This document shows positions 56,401 to 64,000 of a stretch of 64,000 nucleotides of DNA, one piece after another. Under the pieces are notes generated by a model. The model ran no database searches. It saw nothing but the letters and a program-made list of their open reading frames with translations, and was not told where the DNA came from. The translations under genes were made by a program, and so were the position numbers. Numbering within the stretch: position 1 is the first letter of the stretch; the number at the start of each line of letters is the position of its first letter. The stretch comes from Pagrus major (taxonomy: Eukaryota > Chordata > Actinopteri > Spariformes > Sparidae). The stretch lies in NCBI RefSeq assembly GCF_040436345.1, contig NC_133235.1, positions 15,772,660 through 15,836,659 on the forward strand, in the 5' to 3' direction.

Positions 56401-58894
56401 GATTTAGATAAGCATCGCTGCTGGACAGCTTAGCATTCCCGCATACTTCAGGTGAAAGTGCCACCAAGGCCAGATTTAGCTTACACTAAGAAGCTACAGT
56501 GTGGATAAGTGGACTGTTGAGTCAGCACTGTGTCTGCTCTCCGCTTTGGCACGTGTAAGCACGTATGTTTTGTGAAAACGTGTTAAGTAGGATGGAGACG
56601 TAGTATAAAATGTAATGTTATAATGCAGAAATGCGTTTTTATAGTGTGAAAGAAGAGCTGGGTATCAAACCCTGATGTGTTTTTACTGCCAACGTAATGT
56701 GTGTAGCACCGAGTATCGAAGTACTCAAAGCCAGTGGCAATTAAACAGGTGCATCAGGTCAAAAACATGATGAAAGAACCAAAAAAACATGCCCACACTG
56801 TCCACCACTACTTTTATCTCTGAAGGTCTGAGGACAAATGTTGTAAATGCAGTGAGCACAAACAATTAATTGTGTGCGGGGTTTTTTTTACTTTCAGAAG
56901 TAGTAGAACCGAATCAAATATGTGGTCATATTCAGTATCTTGCTTACCTCTGTGTAGATCTGATGGCTTGCGGTTTTAATTAATATTCGCCTAAATAACA
57001 CAGTTCTTGCATGACTGCTCATGTTTATAATGTAATTTAAAGGATGTTCAGCCAAAAATAAGGATTAATTATCTGCTCGACCCTGTGCGGTGTTGGTATT
57101 TGACGACCTGAGAATGAGACTCTCACATTCACTTTTTCAGTTGTCCACCTTAATACAAGCACACTGGCTTGCCTTGCATATCTGTTTCTCTCTCCTTTCT
57201 GTTTCTCTCTACCAGCAACATTTATCTGCTTTCTTCATCAGCAGCAAGTTTTATAAAGACGCCCAGGAAACACGGCGAGCGTTTAGGATATTTTCTCACA
57301 CGACTCCGCAGCATGTAGTTAATTATGTAGCAGATCAAAAACAACATGCATCGAATGACATTGCAACTATACTTGAGCAGCCATTAATATACCGAAGAGG
57401 ACCAACCAAGTTAGGTCTATGTGTGGGAAACACTGACTTACTTTGTATCATTCGGTTCAAAAATTACCTGGGCCTGAAAGGGCTTCTATATAATTTGGAT
57501 TGTGGCACAGATGATGATAACCTCATATCCTGCCCATGTATTGATTTGTAAACCTAAGACTACAATACAGTAGTTGTATTTCCATTACAAAGCCCTTCAT
57601 TTCCCCATGCCGTCATGTAGTCTCTCCCTCAAAACAAAGCCACATCAAACATGACTTCTGGAGGGACGCATTTCCTCCCTGGTCTCTTTGATCTGGCACT
57701 GTGAGCTTCTGGGCCTCGGACAAGGCTGCCTTTCTTTGGCACGGGTTCCCGTCTAGAGGCTAACCTCCCTACTTAGCTCAGGGCATGCTGGATTTCACTT
57801 CAGTGGTTCTCTCCCTCTGCTTGTCGGGCAGAATGACGTGGAGGCGACCAAAGCAGCCCCGGTGATGAACTCTGCGAAGGGCGACTCAACAGCAGCCACG
57901 GTGCCTGTCTCTGCCTCACTGGACGATTCCGAGTTGAAGAGAGTGCTGGAGAAGTGCAAGAGGCAGCAAGCTGAGCTGAACAAGCTGGCTGAGGAGAACC
58001 GGCAATTAAAGGTTAGATGTGCTGACAAATGATATTCATACCATGATGAAACATTGTTTTTGCGTTTCATTCTGAAGCATTTTACAAAGGATGAAAGTAA
58101 AACCAAATATGACTCAGTGGACCCTGTTGTATAGCAGAAATCCCCAATGAAAAAAATAATTGACTCTGAGTTAATTACTCTAAATCAAAGGTCAGAAAAC
58201 TGATGTCACACTGCTCTTATTTAGTAGAGTATTTAGTCTTAAAAGGTTGCATTTACTGACCTTTGAACATGTTGGCCAGACGAGAGGACTGCATGTGACG
58301 AAAAACTTTGATGTGCAGTAACATTGTCCAGTATTGTGATGACGATGTGACACCAAATTGACACTCATTAAACTGAGGGTAGCTGACAGCTAGCTGGAGC
58401 TTCATCTGATGAAGCAACTAATCTTATTAGACCTTAAAATCTAAAGTCACTCTGCTAGTTTGCACTTAAAGGTGCAGTACGTAAGAAGTACAGAAGTTGC
58501 AGCGCAATACACAGATGTTATATGTCAGATTGTTATTCACGTTCTGTTGATAATGTGAGTTAATTTTTGAATGTTTCAACTAAACATATCACACATTCTT
58601 ACAGAGAAGATTTGGCTTCAGAGAAACTTTAGTGACATTATTGACTCAGTTGTTTAAAGTGGCAGATGTGATCAAGAAAGAGACCTGTATTGTTCTGATC
58701 TGTCCTTCATTCCTCCTCTTCCTCTGTTTCAGGACGAAGGTCTTAGAATGAGAAAGGTACCCCGCTCAGACCACATGACATCGAACTCAACTAGCCTCCT
58801 CGGCCGAGAAGCCAGCACCGCCTCCCTGCCCTCCCTCCTCGTCGTCATAGCAGCCATCTTCATCGGATTCTTCCTAGGGAAGTTCATCTTGTAG
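41469..58894 (+). CDS. vapa: VAMP-associated protein A (complete, 6 coding exons)
   Basis: Tail-anchored ER protein whose MSP domain binds FFAT-motif proteins at membrane contact sites. Coding exons: 41469-41526, 49790-49942, 53353-53456, 54896-54976, 57832-58011 and 58733-58894, giving 738 nt and 245 residues (human 249). Residues 5-125 are the MSP domain, with the FFAT-binding surface [19 protein letters not shown] at 41-59 and [18 protein letters not shown] at 71-88. Residues 126-160 are a variable linker. Residues 162-200 are a coiled coil ([20 protein letters not shown]). Residues 224-243 are the transmembrane anchor with a GFFLG (GxxxG) motif. The [19 protein letters not shown] tail is VAPA-type, not VAPB. 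All junctions are GT-AG and in phase. Intron 1 is 8.3 kb and repeat-rich. Confidence 0.96.
43130..43400 (+). repeat. Possible dispersed repeat shared with 17025-17300
   Basis: GCTGCAATTGTTTGATAAAG, CCTACAAATGATATTCTCCAG and TACAGTGAAAATCATG resemble, in order, segments of the GGGCTGCACAATTAATCG repeat in ralbp1 intron 1. Similarity is partial. Confidence 0.4.
46506..47572. mobile_element. Non-autonomous DNA transposon in vapa intron 1
   Basis: Terminal inverted repeats of about 115 bp. The left starts TGGTATTAACATCGG then TCCTGAGTGATCC; the right, inverted, reads TGGTATCAGCATG then TCTGAGTGATCC. Both continue with GAGTGGACAGCTC-type sequence (GTGGACAGCTC on both arms). The interior holds a direct duplication: 46668-46830 and 47060-47205 share GAACTTGATGTAT-like, ATTCAAGAAGGC-like and GTTTATAA-GTTTCTCC-ACTCAACAAC phrases. 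No open frame of note. Confidence 0.7.
47739..48589. mobile_element. hAT-like element in vapa intron 1
   Basis: It begins TAGGCCTGGGGGAT and ends ATCAACCAGGCCTA. ATATCGGCCGATATCGATAA near the left and ATCGATAAATATTG near the right are typical of fish elements of this kind. Flanks GACCCTCG (47731-47738) and GTCCCTCA (48590-48597) match at 6 of 8 positions, a decayed target duplication. The interior is more GC-rich than the surrounding intron. No intact transposase frame. Confidence 0.65.
55420..55520 (-). repeat. hAT-like MITE fragment, vapa intron 4
   Basis: AATGTAGTGGAGTAAAAGTA, AAAATGGAAATACTTAAGC and ACCTGAGTAAATTGTAGTT match the reverse of the 6020 family. Confidence 0.5.
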
Positions 58895-59273
58895 ACTGGG
58901 AGATGCATGCCAGCCGTATCCCCCGCCCCCCCCCCCCCCCCGGCTCCGGAATAAAAACAGGCCTGGAAAAACCGAGAAGTCTTTCTGTTGACTTTGCCAT
59001 ATCATTGGTAGTGTGGCCTACAGTGAACACATCTGTACAGCATCATTCGAAGGCGTCGCCTTTTTACAATCTCACACGGTTAGTACACACAGAGAGATGA
59101 GAAAAGAAAGGCGACAAAAAAAAGTGATTGCTCCCTTTTTTGTTTTCTGTTTTTTGATGGCTGGATTATACAGGTAATGTGCCGGGACAATGAAAGTTGT
59201 ATACTATCAGTCAACATGGAAGATGCACCTAGAGTGAACCATGGGTTAGAGGCAGTCAAAAGATTAGATTTTC

Positions 59274-59344
59274 TCTCCCCCTCTCTCTCTCTCTCCCTCT
59301 CTCCCCCCCCCCCTCCCCCCTCTCCCCCCCTCCCCCCCTCTCCC

Positions 59345-59395
<51 letters not shown>

Positions 59396-59501
59396 CTCTC
59401 GCTCCCCCCTCTCTCCCCCCCTCCCCTCTCTCTCTCTCTCTCTCTCTCGCTCCCCCCCCCTCCCCTCTCTCTCTCTCTCTCTCTCCCCCCCCCCCCCTCT
59501 C
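59274..59501. repeat. CT/C-rich pyrimidine tract in vapa 3' UTR
   Basis: About 228 bp of nearly uninterrupted C and T on the sense strand: (CT)n blocks alternating with C runs and only three G interruptions (TCGC). It generates artefactual Ser/Leu/Pro open frames. Confidence 0.95.
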
Positions 59502-59756
59502 GGTTGTTTTTAATAGGAATCGAATGGGATGTTAGGTGTCTTGTAAATGTTGTTTTAAATCCTTTTAAACAGAAAAGGAAAGAACTTCCATCAAAAAGAC
59601 CTTGCTACCTGTTGCTGGATTGCCTCTGAAGTAAATTTGTTCAGTTTGTAATTTCTACTTCTTGTTCGGAATGTTCAGGTCCAGCTGGGATATAGGTGCC
59701 TCCTTCTTGTACATTTCTGTCCTTTCCTTTTCCTCACAACACCAATGCAGACTTTA

Positions 59757-59802
59757 TATTATTATTATTATTATTATTATTATTGTTATTATTATTATTA
59801 TA
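59757..59802. repeat. (ATT)n microsatellite
   Basis: About 15 ATT units with one GTT, in the vapa 3' UTR. Confidence 0.9.
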
Positions 59803-59890
59803 CAAATCATATATTCCTTCTGAGGCAAATATTGACTGAAATAAGATCTCCATTCTTAAAATCCTGTCCCATGGTATTAAGCATTGAAAA

Positions 59891-59896
59891 AATAAA
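59891..59896 (+). terminator. vapa: vapa polyadenylation signal
   Basis: AATAAA in an A-rich context, followed by GTGGTTTTGATAG and T-rich sequence, 997 bp after the stop. Confidence 0.6.
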
Positions 59897-59919
59897 AATG
59901 AAAAAATGTGGTTTTGATA

Positions 59920-62520
59920 GCCGTCTTTTCCTGTGTCTCCCCCTCCATTGATACACCCACAAAATACTGTGCGCCAAATTTTCCGTCAGTTTTGTTGCCA
60001 ACACTGTGTATCGGGTGCTTTTTTGCTTACTACAAGTACAGAGTACAGTTTGTGAGCTAACCACGTGTTTTAATTAAACTTGACATTCCAGCTATTTGTA
60101 TTTGGCTTTCACAAAAGTAGAGAATGCTTCTCAACCTCAGACATCTGCTCTGCTACGAGGTCGAAATGAAAATTCTGTGTGAAGTTATTCTACATGCTTT
60201 ATATACTGAATTAAGTCAGGAAAGGGAGGCAATTCTTATACATTCAGATGATTTAATCTTACTCAAACAAGGGCTGTCACTCAGTTTATTGGCGGTAGTT
60301 CTGCTGAGATAATTTGGTACAGTATGGTAAAATGCGCAGTGGTCATTTCAGCATGATGGCTAAAAAACAGAACCTTCTTTACAAGATGCTTATTTTCCCT
60401 CCAGAAGTGAAACCTGCAATCATTTTATTAAAATGTAAAGTAATATGATTCATACTGACTCGTGCAGGACAGGGTAGCGTGGGAAAAGTCCACTGGGTTT
60501 ATTTTGTGTTTTCTACTTGGCAGGAGAGAGAGGGAGAATAACATGTTACAAGCTTTGCTGGGACTATATAAAGAGATAGTGTGAGGCCAACTGAATGTTA
60601 CATCGCTGTAAATATAAGGCAACAGAGGAGCTGCGAGTTGGCTCAGAGCTGCCAGCTCTTGCATCTGGAAGAAGAAAAAGTTGAAAATCGGCTAATCACA
60701 GATAATCGGTATTAGAAACTGTAGTAGAGAAAAGTCAAAGAAGTTGGCAGTTATTGTGCCAAAATTCCTGTACAAACTGTTCACCACAGAGCACTGACAA
60801 GTTTATTTGGTCACTTATTACATTTTAAATGTAGTTATAAAGTATTATGAAATCAAAGGATCTTTATCTACATACTGTATTTGTTTATTACTAAGAAAAA
60901 CTAATGTTGGTAGATACTAAATTGTTAACAGGTTTTTAAATTTTTTCCATTTCAGCCTCAAAATCTGATGTTAGTCAGGCAGTAGTGGAAATAATTACCT
61001 CCGTCCATTTGTTGATTAGTTGGTTTGTCATCAAAATTACACAAAAACTACTAAACAGTTTTCCATGAAACATGGATGGAGGATGGGTCTCGGCCCAGAA
61101 TAGACCTCATTATCTTTTGGTGTGGATCCGGTAAAGGGACGATCCAGGATGTTTCTGTCTGGCTGGATTATCTATGTACAATATACAAATCTGCCATAAT
61201 GAACACGTAACCTTAAACAAATACATTATAGATCAGCATTGAAGAGTATCAAACCTTTAATCAAGTATCCAGTTACAAAGACATTTCTTGGAGCCTAATG
61301 CAGGTTCTTCAGTCCGGGAACAAGATTCTGCACCTTTTTTAAAGATAACAAAAACTGGCTTCAAAGATATAACAGTACGCTGTCCTTTCTCTGCTGAACA
61401 CAGTCTGAACATTTTGGTTCAGTAGAAGAATGCTAGTACGTTCCCAACCAGGTAATGGTCCACGATCCAGAGGGTGACGGCAGAGACGACATCTTTAGAC
61501 TGATGATGACATCGTAGGGTGCTGCTGATACTGCGCCATGCCTGATGACCTTTATCCCATGGAAAGTATTTTGAATTTATTCCGCTCTCAAGCCTAGAAA
61601 ATGACCTTGATAGCATTAACACAAATCTTTTTTTGTATGGTTTTTTACAGGTTCCTCACTGAAAGTCTTTTTAAAAAGGTGTTACACAATCTGCACAGGT
61701 AATTACTACAAAGGCTTTGCTGATATCTGATATGCCAATATTTTCCCACACATTAGAGCCGATTGCCAATATGTATATAAGCACCATCTTACTGTGATGG
61801 CAGACACACAATGCTTTTTAAAGTTTGCACATTCACTTGTCCAATTAAGAAATCTACTTAGGCCCTGTCCACATGTTATGTTATTTCTATGCTTTTCTAT
61901 GCGTTTTGGCCTTCCATACATGGTGTTTGAGGTGTGGACAGTGACTGTTAGCCATATTATTTGACGCTATTGATAATACAATGATGAAAAAGAGACAAAA
62001 AATGGAATATACAGTCTGCTTCCTGTTTACAACGGCACGCGCATGCCAGTGTACATGACTGGCCACGAGAAGTGTTTTGAGCTAAAACGCTCATCTGGAG
62101 GGAGATATATTTATAAAACCCATGTTTCCAAAAATACCTGTTTATGTGTGGCATAAGCATGTATAATCAAGACATATTCATTTCTGGCCAATGCAGATAT
62201 TTCATGACGTTCTAACATTTCAGTCAGAGGACACAAATGTATGTATTGGGGTCCTTTTGCATGGTCTCTGTTCACTGTGAACACTGAAGCAGTCGATGCT
62301 CAAGTGCGAATTTTGATCAATCTTAAGGAGCCTTTTTTTATATAAAAGTAAAGCTCTTTTATAAAATATATTGTTATTGTAATGTTGCAGCTAAAAATTG
62401 CGCACAAGACCAAAATATCCGACAGTTCTGCAAAATGTCTGCTGCTTATTAAGTGATTCCAAGCTAATTGTCATTAAGAATTAATACATTTTACACACGT
62501 GAAGCATTTTTTGTTTCAGT
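59920..62520. other. vapa-apcdd1 tail-to-tail spacer
   Basis: No gene is recognised. One dispersed repeat copy lies at 60985-61165. Short open frames are unrelated to known proteins. Confidence 0.5.
60985..61165 (+). repeat. Dispersed fish repeat, forward copy
   Basis: AATTACCTCCGTCCATTTGT, GGAGGATGGGTCTCGGC, CCAGAATAGACCTCATTA and GTGTGGATCCGGTAAAGGGA occur in order, the same family as 19840-20045 on the other strand. Confidence 0.65.
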
Positions 62521-62538
62521 TTCAACAGTGGAACACAG

Positions 62539-62544
62539 TTTATT
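62539..62544 (-). terminator. apcdd1: Candidate apcdd1 polyadenylation signal
   Basis: On the minus strand this reads AATAAA in GCAATAAACTGTGTTCC, about 755 bp after the apcdd1 stop, with a GT element behind it. Other minus-strand AATAAA motifs lie farther on, so the choice is tentative. Confidence 0.4.
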
Positions 62545-63298
62545 GCATTAATTTGATTATTTAGTGATTTCATACAATATTATATTAATAGTTATTAAAT
62601 TTAGCCACTTTGCCCAGTCCTAATAAAGTCAATTGCTGGAAAATTAGATTGAGCGTCCTCAACAATTTGAACGTGACATTAATTCAAAATAGCCCCAATG
62701 GAAACAAGGTCAAGTGTCGTCCAGTGAGGAAGCAACTATCTGATCAGTGATGGAACAAAAATGTGTCTTTATAATGGAAGGTAATTGGCTGCAGATTGTT
62801 GTTGTTTGTTTCCAAAATAACCTGATCTTAATGTGGAAAAGATTGCAGAGTTGAGTTAGGTAATATTTAAAGAAAATCATTTAACATTAGAAGTGTAGTT
62901 CCCTTTTACTGTAAACACTGACTGTCCACAAGCACATCTCCTCCAGACGGGAGCTTCTTGTCAAGAAATCATAGAAAAAGTTTTCACACTTAAAATCGTG
63001 TCCTTTTGCAGTACCAAGAAATGATTTGCTAGTTGTAGGTAAATACACTGTATAAAACATACTCTCAGGTCTGTGTGGATATATAGACATCTTTGTATAG
63101 TTGTGGAAACACGGACAGGTTAGTCTTTGGTTCCACTGTAAAGTGCAGTTTCTGTGGTGCAGCAGTGTCGAGTCTTTGGTAGTTGGGAGGATCAGGAGCA
63201 CCAGTTTTCATCCTCGGTCACATAAGAGAAGTTTGAATTTGCTGGTTTAACAAGCAGTCTTGTAATCCACACTCTTGTTTGTGTGTAGAAAAAGCTCT
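62545..63298 (-). other. apcdd1: Probable apcdd1 3' UTR
   Basis: Non-coding sequence directly after the apcdd1 stop, without recognisable repeats. The end is set by the candidate poly(A) signal at 62539. Confidence 0.4.
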
Positions 63299-63762
63299 CT
63301 AGCTTTGCCAGCAAATAAGCAGAGACGTGACAAATGCAGCGAGAGCCACCTTGACGTGTGTCTGGCTGCCTCTGTGCCATCCTGTGCAGTCATTGTGGTG
63401 CAGCAGAGGCCTGTCGCTGCCGTCCGCTATGCTGCGGTCAGACGGCAGGCTGCTGGCCGAGCATTGCACCAGGGGCATCTGGTAGGAGGTGGCCCGCTTC
63501 TCGGGCCGGTCCGGGCTGGAGCCGTCACTGGGACGCTGGCCGTTGTAGAGCAGGTAGCGACCGTGGGCGTCCTGCTCCATGCGGAAAAGCTCGTACTCTG
63601 TGTGCGGGAGCCGGATGCCAAGTGCCACGCAGCCGTTGGTCACGGTGACGTCCTGCTCCACCCCGGCCTGCCAGGACCCCTGCACTCCACACTCATTACC
63701 GTTGAAGACGTTGAGGAGGGAGGTGGTGGCCAAGTCCATGGGAGTTACTCTCATGTGGTTCA
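63299..63762 (-). CDS. apcdd1: APC down-regulated 1 protein, last coding exon only (partial)
   Basis: Membrane glycoprotein that binds Wnt and LRP5 at the cell surface and inhibits canonical Wnt signalling. Only the final coding exon is in the window: acceptor CCCCTCTAG on the minus strand with the exon starting at 63762, two bases completing a split codon, then 153 residues to a TAG at 63301-63299. It carries family-typical blocks: [60 protein letters not shown] and [12 protein letters not shown]. Cysteines are conserved, and the C-terminal hydrophobic anchor [16 protein letters not shown] leaves almost no cytoplasmic tail. Upstream exons lie beyond 64000. Position next to vapa supports apcdd1 over apcdd1l. 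Confidence 0.92.
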
Positions 63763-64000
63763 CTAGAGGGGGAAGACACAAGATCTGTCAGCTGAACATC
63801 ACGTGTCAGGGTGTGGTAAATAGTCCCCCAGGCGCAACAGACTCTAAACTTCCAACTGGCTTATTTGAACAACGACTCTCTGCTTGTTGTTCCAACTTGG
63901 GTCTTATTTTTGTCATTTTGGCCATACCGTAGTTTCTGTTACGGTAACTCACCAAGATAATTACAGAGATCTGGGAAAATGAGTGAACAAGTAACCAAAC
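63763..64000 (-). other. apcdd1: apcdd1 intron (partial)
   Basis: Sequence upstream of the last exon on the minus strand. The acceptor side is pyrimidine-rich (TCTTCCCCCTCTAG). No exon is seen before the window ends. Confidence 0.7.

Larger units (their letters stand above)
58895..59915 (+). other. vapa: vapa 3' UTR with low-complexity tracts
   Basis: The region follows the TAG at 58892-58894. It contains a C run (58919-58941), a 230-bp pyrimidine tract and an ATT run, and ends at AATAAA at 59891. An early AATAAA at 58950-58955 could give a very short alternative 3' UTR lacking the tracts. Confidence 0.65.

Noticed and set aside
57090-57551. 153-codon frame in vapa intron 4
   Set aside because: No domain, no splice signals linking it to vapa, and composition like the surrounding intron.
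59177-59629. Ser/Leu/Pro-rich 150-codon frame
   Set aside because: Direct translation of the CT/C microsatellite in the vapa 3' UTR.
63275-63766. Long + strand frame at the right end
   Set aside because: Antisense shadow of the apcdd1 last exon, which has clear family sequence and a proper acceptor on the minus strand.

Overview
The window reads as nuclear DNA of a ray-finned fish, most likely a percomorph (spiny-rayed) teleost. The genes are intron-rich with GT-AG junctions and encode vertebrate proteins. They are compact by mammalian standards: four complete genes and the end of a fifth fit in 64 kb. The introns carry short dispersed repeats that I recognise from perch-like fishes, such as the TTAAAGGAATAGTTTGA family, the TTAAAGGTGCACTATGTAG family, a GGGGTGGAAGTAACT hAT-like family and a GATTAATCGATTAG family. 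No prokaryotic features, CRISPR arrays or operons are present.

Layout, left to right: twsg1 (+, coding exons 576-14441), a secreted BMP/chordin modulator; ralbp1 (+, promoter about 15519-15629, coding exons 18552-25914), a Ral effector with a RhoGAP domain; rab31 (+, 28920-35921), an endosomal/trans-Golgi Rab GTPase; vapa (+, 41469-58894), an ER tail-anchored contact-site receptor; and the last coding exon of apcdd1 (-, 63299-63762), a membrane Wnt inhibitor. I reconstructed each complete coding sequence exon by exon. Every splice phase closes and the products have the usual family lengths (224, 659, 194 and 245 residues).

The gene order matches the block on human 18p11.22 (TWSG1-RALBP1-PPP4R1-RAB31-TXNDC2-VAPA-APCDD1). 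Here there is no room for ppp4r1 between ralbp1 and rab31 and no visible txndc2 between rab31 and vapa, and apcdd1 points towards vapa, tail to tail. The genes are not a pathway. twsg1 and apcdd1 act outside the cell on BMP and Wnt signalling, while ralbp1, rab31 and vapa act in membrane traffic and contact sites.

Much of what the genes do not explain is mobile DNA. A 783-bp fold-back element fills most of ralbp1 intron 8. An element with a perfect 8-bp target duplication lies in rab31 intron 6. A hAT-like MITE sits inside the rab31 3' UTR. A long-inverted-repeat composite lies between rab31 and vapa, and two transposon-like units lie in vapa intron 1. A pyrimidine tract of about 230 bp lies in the vapa 3' UTR. 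I found no undescribed protein system. The strongest leads are these structured elements and the local rearrangements.
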